Below are positions 1 through 7,695 of a stretch of 11,313 nt of DNA, one piece after another. Source of the stretch: Cephalothrix simula (taxonomy: Eukaryota; Nemertea; Palaeonemertea; Archinemertea; Cephalotrichidae); assembly GCA_035591015.1 (NCBI GenBank), contig JAXIUW010204509.1:1-11313 (forward strand). Direction: 5' to 3'. Every line of letters begins with the position of its first letter. Position 1 is the stretch's first letter. The notes below the pieces were generated by a model. The model saw only the letters and a list, made by a program, of their open reading frames with translations. It was not told where the DNA came from and searched no databases. A program made the translations under genes and the position numbers.

Positions 1-1540
1 GGGGGGAAACATTATTCCCGGAGCTCCTTGGGCATCAAAGTAATTTGGTTGATTTATCAGTTTATTGTATTGGATGATGCATTTGTTTTTATACGTGACA
101 GAATAAAATAATGAGCCAGTTATTGCACCATTTACTAGCATTGTCAATTACCTCTCGCTATAAATACTCAATGCAATTCCACAAATGCTCTCATGATCTC
201 AAGCGCGATGCACGATAAAGCGCTATGAATTGTAAATTAATTGCAATATTGAGAAAGAGGTCAAGATGATGGGGATGAAGTAGATAATGATACAATGATG
301 TGCAATCATTCTAGTTGTATCTTTATCATCTTAAAAAATTACTCAGCTATCTTGATTAATAGAATGGCATTGTGACTGTTCTCAAGGCACCTAAAAAAAA
401 AACAGGTTAAAATTACTGGCAGCATTAACTGCTCGCTTTTTTGCAAGCACAAGCTGGCAAGCAATAATTTTTTGCGCAACTAATGTTTTTGTGGAACAAA
501 AATGTTTCGGAGGAGAAGTGGATTTTTAAAAGATTTCGGTTCGAGATCGTTTTAGGCATTTATATGATAACCCATTTATCTTACGTCATAAATATTCGAT
601 ATTGTGATTTTTGCTTTAATCCCAGAACATCTCATTTATCATCGTTTATCATTCGTTTAAGAAGCTTTAATGTAAATACTGATTAAATTCAATTCTTGAA
701 AAAGATACTTTCATTTCTCCTGTCATTTCTCAATCGGATACGTTTAGCGGAGCGCAAATTTGAATCTAAACTGAGTAGAAATCACAACATCAATTTGTTA
801 TAGAATTATTTAAGCGTATAATTTAGCTTTGAGAAAAGCAAGATTTATCATGTTTCCGCTAAAGCGCAATAACCACAAAGAAACCGAAGTAATTTGGAAC
901 AAATCGTTGCAACATAGAATTGACAAATCTCTCCCAAAGGAAACCAATGTTTCCAGTTGGCCAATAAAAACCAATCAGACTTGAATTGTTATTTATCATT
1001 GCAAAGTAAGAAGAGTTCTTTCTCACCTGGGACAAACAGTTTTACGAGGAGTTTCGGACTTTTAGCGCAAAAGTTGCTGTAATAATCAACTCCGGCGAAA
1101 CGATCGATCGAGATGCTAGATGGGACAATCGGGAGATGGACTTCGTCAAAGCGCAATAAGTTTTTACAAATTATCGAACAGATCAAGAAATTATATTTGC
1201 ATCAATCATTTTTTGTCTCAAAAGCTATTATGTGCTTTAAATTGAGCTAAATTAGCCGTTACATCATCTGATTTTTCCTTACAACTTCACTTAGAGCAGG
1301 GTTTAGGCCATACAAAATGTAAAGACCTGAAATAGCATCATGTTTTCAAAATTTTAAACGTTAGATCATATCCTTATGGTGATATTTGGGTGAGACCTCC
1401 GAAATCGGACCATCTCTCATAGGCTAATTAAAAAGCCCTCCCCTATGTCCTCGGACATTTTGATACTTACCCCCATAAAAAACTATATATGGCTGGATCG
1501 GTAATTGTACATTAACAATTTGCATATTAAAATTCAATTA
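1..1540. other. AT-rich non-coding stretch, probably upstream intron
   Basis: No gene is recognised here. The short open frames at 483-686 (+) and 989-1186 (-) show no familiar motif and no convincing splice sites. A purine-rich patch with scattered GATGA units lies at about 250-300, and a small perfect-arm hairpin (TGTCC/GGACA) at about 1448-1459. The extreme 5' end is a G6 run that carries no information. Confidence 0.5.
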
Positions 1541-1546
1541 CATCAC

Positions 1547-1585
1547 CGAGGCGCAGCCGAGTGGCAAAAACTGAATTACGCCTCG
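1547..1585 (+). repeat. tRNA A-box-like fragment within a short hairpin
   Basis: CAGCCGAGTGG at 1554-1564 differs from the RNA polymerase III A-box form TAGCCGAGYGG only at its first base. It lies in the loop of a hairpin whose 7-bp arms, CGAGGCG (1547-1553) and CGCCTCG (1579-1585), pair perfectly. No B box follows at normal tRNA distance; the next GGTTCGATTCC is at 1739, inside the neighbouring foldback element. It could be the broken head of a tRNA-derived SINE interrupted by that element, or a chance match. Confidence 0.3.
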
Positions 1586-1595
1586 TGAGTACAGC

Positions 1596-1886
1596 AACCC
1601 TATGACGTCATAAAGCCATTGCATGACGTCATCAACCACTAAAATTATTATTTTTAGATAAACATAGCTTGTAATCTATCAACATAAATGTATTGATACA
1701 TGTATACAGAGGCAGAAAACAATATAAAACTTAAATTCGGTTCGATTCCGCGCCCCTAGGCCGCTAGGGGTGCCGAATCCAACCGAATTCCTCTGTATTT
1801 CAATACCTTTATTTTGATATATATCTTAAAATAATAAGTTTAGTAGTTGATGACGTCACTCAGTGGCGTTATGACGTCATAGGGTT
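1596..1886. mobile_element. Full-length foldback MITE-like element (291 bp)
   Basis: The outer 65 bp (1596-1660) and the last 65 bp (1822-1886) are inverted copies with 58 of 65 positions identical by hand alignment, each carrying two TGACGTCA octamers. The symmetry continues inward: the TACAGAGG block on the left pairs with CCTCTGTA on the right, and the centre (1734-1789) is a further 28+28-bp inverted repeat with 5 mismatches, two of them at the apex. The left arm carries about 20 extra bases near 1713-1733. The whole element can fold into one hairpin with arms near 145 bp. It has no coding capacity. No target-site duplication is visible at the chosen ends, so the superfamily is unassigned. 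Foldback MITE is the best fit. Confidence 0.75.
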
Positions 1887-2508
1887 ATATTTTTGAAAAA
1901 AACATAGTATATTATTTATGTTTGGATTGCTGATCTCATATCCGACAGTCTTTTTTTTTACACCTCTGCGTAGTTTTGCGTTAAATCGTAATGGATGAAT
2001 ATTTTTATATTTCATCCTGGGGTTTTTCCTTTTGAGATACACAAAATTCACCTGTACAAATTTTTTGTGTTCCGTATCGTCTTCGACTAAGGCCAGAACT
2101 TGATTTAGAGAGGTTACCTTCTTTCATATATCAATACTTTCTTCATCCGTTGATTCAATATTATCCTGAAGTGTTATCAAATTTTGATCTAATCTATCAT
2201 GAAACATTTCTAATTATTTATTTATACCGGACAGATAATTGTGTCCATCTTTCGATTTCTGATTTGGTATCCGGATTTATTTATGATTTTCGTCAATAAA
2301 ATTACACAAGTTCCGACAATCAAGTCGGACATATGACAAAGTTATTTCCTCTGAATCAATCATTATGTGTATGTCAGCTGTAATTTAATAGATTTTATGA
2401 GATTTCTTACCTTTAACGGCTCATCAAGGGTATATTAGACGTTATATTTATGACATTTGATTCTATTATTTATGTGGACTGTTTCCTTTAAATAAGATTA
2501 CTCTTAAG
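1887..2508. other. AT-rich non-coding stretch
   Basis: No gene, RNA or clear repeat is recognised in these 620 bases. The minus-strand open frame at 1869-2051 overlaps the end of the foldback element and has no recognisable motif. Base composition is strongly A+T with several homopolymer runs, as expected of intron sequence. Confidence 0.45.
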
Positions 2509-2769
2509 TTAATTTCTAAATATACATGTACAGTAACGTGATATACCAAATTCAAATTGATGAAGCCAGGTGATGCAATTATAACAATGAAACTCGTCAA
2601 CACTTTCGATTGCAACCGAAAAGTCATCGTCCTTAATTTTCGTGAGTGTCGATGTTACCGAACCATCGGCGACTGTCATTAATTTTTCCGTTTCGCGTAA
2701 TTGGCGCAATTTGACCTTTGCTGGTATTCTGCAGATTAACATAAAATTTACGCAGTGTACGGTTTTGTG
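2509..2769 (-). pseudogene. Possible retroelement protein fossil (retropepsin-like flank)
   Basis: The minus strand is open from about 2769 to a stop at 2509. The segment with residues LRETEKLMTVADGSVTS resembles the region after the catalytic aspartate in aspartic proteases of LTR retrotransposons, where a short Leu-Arg-x-(S/T) piece precedes an A-D-G-S turn. The catalytic D-T/S-G triad is not present upstream in the frame, and no reverse transcriptase or long terminal repeat is visible nearby, so any element is badly truncated. A 38-bp part (2668-2705) recurs at 3052-3089. A chance open frame cannot be excluded. Confidence 0.28.
2668..2705. repeat. 38-bp direct repeat, copy 1
   Basis: This stretch, beginning GGCGACTGTCATTAATT on the + strand, matches 3052-3089 at 35 of 38 positions. 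It lies inside the minus-strand open frame, where it encodes QLRETEKLMTVA. The bases on either side do not match between the copies, so the shared block is short and sharply bounded. Confidence 0.85.
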
Positions 2770-3051
2770 ACATAAATGTTAGCTAATTTTGCGGATTTCG
2801 CTCGTTTGAGTCCCCTCATTCGTAATTATTACACAATACACTCATATATTGTGGAAGTAAACTCCTTAATTACAAATAATATTATTCATTTCCTAAAGTT
2901 TAAAGGTCTTCTGCCATTATTACATTGAGCTAGCTTCTTTCCATGTATTTGTTCGAAAGGTACGGAAAGGAGCACCCAAAACATATTCATATTCCCCGGC
3001 ACATCCCTGGAACCATTAGACCCATTAGCGATTTTATACCCTAGCTCACTA

Positions 3052-3089
3052 GGCGACTGTCATTAATTCCTCCGTTTCGCGTAACTGGC
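3052..3089. repeat. 38-bp direct repeat, copy 2
   Basis: This is the second copy of the block at 2668-2705, offset by 384 bp. On the minus strand it reads QLRETEELMTVA and then hits a stop at once. Two of the three differences are silent and one changes Lys to Glu. It lies about 170 bp before the Dachshund exon acceptor. Confidence 0.85.
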
Positions 3090-3245
3090 CCGTCCACAAT
3101 TTGTTTTATTGTAGTAAAGGAAATTGTAATTTTACGAAATTTCCATGCATTAAAGAGTAAAACATCAGAAATCCATGAATTTCTGAAAATATGTACATGT
3201 ACATTATATTTTCATTTCATTTATGTTTCAATGATTTTAATATTG

Positions 3246-3259
3246 TTTTTTTTTTTCAG
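3246..3259 (+). promoter_or_regulatory. 3' splice site of the Dachshund exon
   Basis: An 11-T tract (3246-3256) runs directly into CAG at 3257-3259, a strong acceptor. TTTTAAT-like sequence just upstream (about 3234-3241) could supply the branch point. The acceptor fixes the exon start: the frame used after it is the only one without an early stop, and it gives the Dachshund match. Confidence 0.82.
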
Positions 3260-3475
3260 ATGAAAATGAAAATCTAGTCTCATACGATAGTCAGTTACGA
3301 AAGTCAAATGGTCGAGCTCATTTGCCGCCGCCATTGCAGCCCATTCAGCAAAACTTAAATGGTGATTTTAACGGACCATCATCTTTAGAGACCTTGCTTC
3401 TAAATATTCAAGGCCTGTTGAAAGTTGCCGCTGAGCATGCAAAAACTTACGACAGACAGGTTCATTTCGAAACAG
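3260..3475 (+). CDS. dach: Internal exon of a Dachshund-family transcriptional co-regulator (start of DachBox-C)
   Basis: The exon is 216 bp: two bases that finish a split codon, 71 codons (3262-3474), then one base of the next codon. It therefore has a phase-2 acceptor and a phase-1 donor. Residues 1-40 form a low-complexity linker rich in Asn, Gln, Pro and Ser. Residues 40-60 (SSLETLL, NIQGLLKVAAEHA) and RQVHFE at 65-70 match the entry into the Dachshund C-terminal coiled-coil domain, where vertebrate DACH1 has SSLETLLTNIQGLLKVA followed by a basic/acidic helix. Dachshund proteins are nuclear, related to Ski/Sno, and act with Six and Eya partners in eye, limb and neural development. The other two frames contain stops. 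The DNA-binding DachBox-N and the rest of the coiled coil are not in this window. Leu replaces the usual Thr after ETLL, and EHAKTYD differs from the vertebrate sequence, which suggests a divergent lineage. The family call is firm; orthology and species are not. Confidence 0.86.
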
Positions 3476-3481
3476 GTGAGA
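3473..3481 (+). promoter_or_regulatory. 5' splice site of the Dachshund exon
   Basis: CAG|GTGAGA spans the exon end, a near-consensus metazoan donor. The last exon base is G, so the next exon must begin with two bases completing a GNN codon. Glu or Ala there would fit the family, which continues into an acidic/hydrophobic helix (ELKM in vertebrates). The downstream exon was not found in the remaining 7.8 kb. Confidence 0.82.
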
Positions 3482-3860
3482 GTTTATACTGTTAAATGTT
3501 CTAAACGTCACGCGGATTGCGGTAAACGTCACTACAATATTGTGAGATGGTAAACACGTATTAAAATGTAGACCATCCTTCTTATTTTATTTAATTGTGA
3601 TTGATTCGTTGCGACGCAACAGGTTTACTTACCACATTCTCTGTCATTTTATGATTGACATGATTTTATCGAATCATATGGAAAGAGAAATATCGAGGAA
3701 TGATATAAAAGCTTCTCATTTTGCCTTAGTTCGCCCACAAACTCGAAGACGTCTTAAGATATCTTAGAGTAAAATATAATGCACCCGTCAAAGATATTTT
3801 CCCTAAATGCCCAATGGTTTGGAGTGGAGTTAGCATAGCACATTTTTGTCAAGGATAGTA
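3476..3860. other. Start of downstream intron; palindrome-rich, non-coding
   Basis: No open frame of note. Small symmetric sites stand out: GTTGCG-A-CGCAAC at 3608-3620, and at 3746-3765 two perfect 10-bp palindromes (AAGACGTCTT and AAGATATCTT) laid end to end with CTTAAG across their junction. Such sites may bind dimeric factors, but nothing here proves it. Confidence 0.4.
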
Positions 3861-3864
3861 CGCC

Positions 3865-4378
3865 CATACGCCAAGATGACACCCACCGATCGGCTTTTTG
3901 CGGCAAAGACTTTCCCAAAAAAAATCAGACATGACGTCACAATTTCAGCGGCTTTATACATTTGTCTGCAAAAACGCGCGGTTTTACGTCTTGGCTATCG
4001 CGGCAGCCCGTACCTGACGTCGCGGCTATGGTATTCTTAGAATACGCAGCAGATCGGGAAAGGGGTTGCCACGTGTCACTAGTATCGGCGCCCCGGTGTA
4101 ACGGTTTGCCGTATCCCCCGGCTTTTCAGTGTCCGATATGTACATTTAAATAGGAAAGGTAGCCTAATTGATCAGCATGACTTCGAAGAAAATCCCAATA
4201 CATGTAGGTGACATCCGGTGTCGCAGCAGGGAGCATGCGGGGACGGCCGAGAGTCCAAGTAATGCGCCGCATATCGGTACTTGCCTCGGCTGCTGGACAA
4301 AAACGGCTGCGAAAAAATTGATGGAGTGGGTGATTAGCGCCTTTTCGGGGGCTATCGGTCCGGGTAAAAATTAGCGTC
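3865..4378. promoter_or_regulatory. CpG-dense island in the intron
   Basis: About 44 CpG dinucleotides fall in these 514 bases by hand count, and G+C is close to half, while the surrounding intron is strongly A+T with few CpGs. The island contains TGACGTCA (3932-3939), CACGTG (4071-4076) and a 7-bp-arm palindrome GTATTCT-T-AGAATAC (4030-4044). Overlapping open frames on both strands (3846-4040, 3962-4153 and 4168-4374 on +, 4126-4380 on -) are probably a by-product of the composition, since A+T-rich stop codons are rare here. It begins about 400 bp after the Dachshund donor. It could be an alternative promoter, an enhancer kept unmethylated, or an inserted fragment of different origin. Confidence 0.45.
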
Positions 4379-4860
4379 ATCCCACCAAATTAGAATCCAT
4401 CCCATCATGTTACAACTGGAACCCATTCACAGGGTCAATGTTTTTATGTTCCTTATACACTTTTGCCCGTAAGCATATTGGATGACGTCAAATTTAAGTC
4501 AGTGATCCCCCTCATTTTCATTAGCTGATAATTTTTTTAAATGTCATTCAAGTGTGGTGCAAGATGGGGATTTAAGCACCATCGGTAAAAACGGGTGCAT
4601 AAGATGTTTATGGATCTCTGCTTGCATGATTGCATGACTAATAGTAAAACAAAACTGGAAGCGTTGAAAGTGTAACTCGAAAAAAAATAGCGAGGTTTCG
4701 CTAAAAGTACGAAAACCTAAATCCGAATTACGAATTTGTTAATTATACAGAATGGAAAGACATCAGGGTAACAAGGCAACAGCATAACAAAATTTACCGT
4801 AACAGTGTAAAGGCATGACTTATAAGGCCCACAGTGTGACGTAATAAATGAGGGTACTGA
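4379..4860. other. Non-coding intron stretch
   Basis: No gene is recognised. A TGACGTCA octamer at 4483-4490 and a related GTGACGTAAT at about 4837-4846 are the only motifs noted. The sequence returns to A+T-rich composition directly after the CpG-dense island. Confidence 0.4.
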
Positions 4861-4866
4861 TGCATG

Positions 4867-4999
4867 TTATCAGCTTCCGATAACCAATAAAAATATTCGC
4901 TTCCGATAAGAGAAATAGCGTTTATTCGTATTCGATAAAATTTAGCTCAAGGTTAATTTATTCGATAACCGATACCGATAAAACATAAAAGATCGATAA
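4867..4999. promoter_or_regulatory. Homotypic CGATAA cluster (GATA-type sites)
   Basis: Six CGATAA words start at 4878, 4904, 4933, 4963, 4976 and 4994, with an inverted TTATC at 4867. Bases before the core are usually Y-Y (TTCCGATAA, TTCGATAA, TACCGATAA). Spacings of the first four are 26, 29 and 30 bp, so the array may be a decayed tandem repeat or a selected homotypic binding-site cluster. GATA zinc-finger factors bind WGATAR; the C before the core is not the preferred base, and overlap with a DRE-like ATCGATA word makes the factor uncertain. Confidence 0.5.
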
Positions 5000-5926
5000 C
5001 TGTTACCAAATCGATCGCAAAATTGTACGCACAATAGAATTTGACTTTGCTAGAAATATTTGGTACTGGTTTCGCCAGACTATTATTCAATTCAAAATTT
5101 ATTTAGGGCCGCATATTTCACAATTCGGATTTCGGTTTTCGTACATAACCTCGGTAATGATGTAGCATTCAAATCCAACGCACGAAAAGCAAGGATTTTC
5201 ATTGGTCATTTCTACTTTTTTTGCTTTTTACCCCGTTTGGCTCTAATTACATAAGAGAAAAAATTAACAATTTGACAGCGATTTAACTGTATTTACTGTA
5301 TCTACGAGATAATTTGATAAAAGAAATCAGTTTAGATCATATGGGGTATTTCCCAATAGATCTAACTTGTCATCAAAGATATAAAATTTAACCAAAAGGG
5401 AATAAGACAATTGAAGGATAGGGTTATATATTGTGAATTATTTACTTTGAAATACATTCTTAACTGCCCCAAGTGCATTAAGATCTTTGTAATCAGATTT
5501 TTTTGACAGTTAGATTTCAAAATTTCTTTTTTCATCCTCTGAAATAGGTTGCATCATGACAGTAATTATTCTATTCTTTGCTTTCTTCTGAGAGTTAAAA
5601 TGGTCAGAAATATGATAGTGGAAATTTCAAGCATTTCCCAAATGTAGAAAAATTTCTCATAATTTAAAATCAAAGAGATAAAAATTATAATATTCTTTTT
5701 TGTCTTTTATATAGCAAATATCGAAGAAACTTTAAATAATAAGCAAGATTTGTTTTAATTAAGTTCACTATAAATTTTCAAAAGCGGAAGTGGGTCAACT
5801 TTCACCATTTGCGCATGCCCAAGACAAATATAAACTTCCGACTAACATATATGAACTTGCGATTAATTCCAAATTAAGAATCTTTATAATCATGTGACTC
5901 ATGATCTTAACGATCTTATATAATAC
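5000..5926. other. AT-rich non-coding intron stretch
   Basis: No gene is recognised. The + frame at 5060-5254 has no motif or codon pattern suggesting coding. At 5782-5820 there is an ETS-like GCGGAAGTGG followed by an NRF1-like GCGCATGCCC (5811-5820), the same pairing seen near 9000. Confidence 0.4.
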
Positions 5927-6346
5927 ATAGTGATGTATCTGGTCGCGTTCTTTTTAATTATCCCAGATAAGCCTAGGGCTGCCCCAACTTCCGGCCAAAA
6001 ATAACGAATATACACTTTCTCCCGGAGAAAGTGTCATGACGGATGCTGGACGAAAAAACTTTCGGGCTAAAAATACTTGCCTCAAGCAAAAAATACAGCC
6101 AAAAAATAATACATCTCAATGCAACATACCTTCCCAATCTAAATTAGCTCCTTATCAGTCCATAAAAATTACTAAATTAATTGTTTTAAAATTTCGCCGC
6201 ATCCTCCGACTATTATCTTACTCGCAGAGTAGGATGAAGTTGGGGGTCTCTGGGCTCATCCAAGTGATGGATAAGCTAAAAGAAACACACTTGGAGGAGC
6301 CCTGGGTCTATCCGAGACTGTAAAAAGAACGCAATAGTGATGTATC
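5927..6346. mobile_element. MITE-like element with 13-bp direct flanks
   Basis: Identical 13-bp flanks ATAGTGATGTATC occur at 5927-5939 and 6334-6346, as expected of a target-site duplication. Just inside, GCGTTCTTTTTA (5945-5956) has its inverted copy at 6321-6332, and similarity continues less perfectly inward for about 40 bases (AGGGCT blocks in both ends). The right end also folds on itself: 6252-6266 and 6288-6302 are inverted copies at 14 of 15 positions. A perfect 11-bp-arm palindrome lies at 6012-6034. The open frame at 6036-6323 runs through these repeats and is not a real gene. No transposase is present, so the element would be non-autonomous. The superfamily is not clear because the flanks are longer than the 8-10 bp usual for hAT or Mutator. 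Confidence 0.72.
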
Positions 6347-6374
6347 CGAGATGCCATAAAGTTCTTATTCGGCC

Positions 6375-6411
6375 TCCGGTCTATATCTTCGAGTGTTTCC
6401 GATAGACCGGA
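6375..6411. repeat. Perfect 10-bp inverted repeat
   Basis: TCCGGTCTAT at 6375-6384 and ATAGACCGGA at 6402-6411 are perfect inverted copies around a 17-base loop. The right arm runs into an ETS-type CCGGAAGTGG. It lies 28 bases beyond the MITE-like element and might be part of a second small element. Confidence 0.6.
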
Positions 6412-7075
6412 AGTGGTTAAAAAAATTCGCAAACTTTGATTTTCTTACTAGTATTGAGTGGAATAAATTCGGCGAATGATTGGCTTTTTTAGAAGTTCTC
6501 TTTTAGGCTTGAATAGACGTCTTCCTCTCTAACGTCCTGGACCTGTTATTTTACAACACACCTATTGTATGGCAAGTCTGTACACGAGGAATTGCTTCCA
6601 ACTTCAACCATTTTCGGCTTCATTAGCCGAATTTATCCTGTTCAATTTCAGTCTGTTGGTAGGAGTGATTGAAACAGGAAAATATTTGTCGTAGACAGAG
6701 CTAAAACGAAAAACTTGCGATACAGTAGGTTTTACGAAATAACAGGTTCCGACGTTATAGATCGTTGGGATGTATTTGATTCAAATCAATAAGAGTTTCT
6801 AAAATCTGTTTGACTTACACCCAATTTGAAACAAATAAGACATCGGGATTTGTTTCTGATCCCCAATATGTTATCGAGAATCATCATCAACATGGAGAGC
6901 GCATCTTGTATTTAACACCAAATGATAAAGTTCCCTTTAGGGTTTATCGCAAATCCCTTGCTTTCTTTTACTCGAAAAAAATATATTCCCTTATGTATTA
7001 GAGTCGATCTTTTTGATATGGTTTCCTCATGGGGCTCTTATCTATATAGATTTGATAGATGATAGATTCGTGCGT
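6412..7075. other. Non-coding intron stretch
   Basis: No gene is recognised. The + frame at 6810-7001 starts only with a TTG and shows no family motif, acceptor or donor. Short TAGAT repeats occur at about 7042-7066, just before the hairpin at 7076. Confidence 0.4.
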
Positions 7076-7109
7076 GCATGGCCACTCGAAGAGTTGGCCA
7101 TGCTTTTTT
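7076..7109 (+). repeat. Stem-loop followed by T6
   Basis: GCATGGCCACTC (7076-7087) pairs with GAGTTGGCCATGC (7091-7103) through one bulged base and a 3-base GAA loop, and six T residues follow directly (7104-7109). The form looks like a bacterial intrinsic terminator, but the setting is animal DNA. There, T4 or more after a hairpin can end RNA polymerase III transcription. No A or B box was seen in the preceding 150 bases, so an RNA gene is not supported. Confidence 0.55.
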
Positions 7110-7414
7110 ATTGACTTATAACTTGTTCTTCAACGTATTTTGATTATGAATTCATAAATGTTATATTGTCGTGATGGGATGGAATTGTTGATGTTAATTA
7201 AAACCATTGAGAGAGTTATATTTCACTCGTATTGCAATATCATAAATGGAAAAATTATTTTAAATATTTAATTGTAATCGTGATGTATTTATTTCAAGTG
7301 CGCCATTGAACTGGACTATTTTTCTCTATCACGCATCGCCTGGTACGAAAAAATAGACGTGATTAATTTGAGTAAATGTCAGGCAAAATATATTTGATTA
7401 TTGTGGGGATACAG

Positions 7415-7695
7415 ATCACGATAGCGCCACCTAGCGGCCGCCATTTTTTATTAAGACGTCATCATCAGTCTCAGCGGTTTGCTACTTTTTGCGAAGAGTC
7501 CCTACAAAGTGAACATTTTCGCTGACCATGATGCTCTCTACATCGATATCCCTCTATAAATTACAGGGTTTTTTATAATTTATCGCCCTACCTTGTGGGA
7601 ACGGTGGCGGCGGACCCATGGATCGAACCCGCGCCCCTTAGATATTTACCTGACGGACTGTGCGTTAGACCGCTCGGCTAGCACGACTCTAACAG
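7415..7695 (-). mobile_element. tRNA-Leu-derived SINE (reverse orientation)
   Basis: Read on the minus strand, the head has a perfect A box, TAGCCGAGCGG, within a segment continuing TCTAACGC like tRNA-Leu (7661-7681 region). A long variable-arm-like stretch and GGGCGCGGGTTCGATCC (B box GGTTCGATC, about 7620-7630) follow. The T-arm and acceptor stem do not pair, so this is not a working tRNA gene. A body of about 170 bases follows, with a small inverted repeat near 7552-7585, ending around GGCGCTATCG and CTGTATCCCC (about 7400-7430). No poly(A) or microsatellite tail and no target-site duplication could be set, so the far boundary is approximate. Type-2 polymerase III promoters drive such elements when intact. 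Confidence 0.62.
7423..7447 (-). promoter_or_regulatory. CTCF-like motif abutting a YY1-like motif
   Basis: On the minus strand, 7437-7423 reads CCGCTAGGTGGCGCT, which fits the CTCF core CCASYAGRKGGCRS at 13 of 14 positions. Immediately before it, 7447-7437 reads AAAATGGCGGC, the YY1 consensus, sharing one base. Both proteins are known to hold chromatin loops in animals. The site lies in the distal part of the tRNA-derived SINE, as CTCF sites do in mouse B2 elements. Binding in this species is inferred. Confidence 0.5.

Noticed and set aside
989-1186. 65-codon minus-strand frame with fairly balanced composition
   Set aside because: It reads more like protein than its neighbours, but no family or splice signal was recognised and the length is within chance.
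3962-4153. Open frame ending FQCPICTFK, like a zinc-ribbon cysteine pair
   Set aside because: Only one CxxC is placed like a finger, the frame stops directly after it, and four overlapping frames are open in this CpG-dense block because of composition. No family match was recognised.
4126-4380. 84-codon minus-strand open frame
   Set aside because: It overlaps open + frames in the same CpG-dense block and shows no domain, signal or splice evidence.
6036-6323. 95-codon open frame with ATG
   Set aside because: It runs through the palindrome, internal hairpin and inverted end of the MITE-like element, so it is a by-product of the repeat.
7076-7109. Bacterial rho-independent terminator
   Set aside because: The window has spliced animal coding sequence, SINE and MITE features and no bacterial gene, so a bacterial terminator makes no sense here.
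7605-7690. A functional tRNA-Leu gene on the minus strand
   Set aside because: A and B boxes are good, but the T-stem, D-stem base 23, anticodon stem and acceptor stem do not pair, and extra body sequence follows. A tRNA-derived SINE explains it better.
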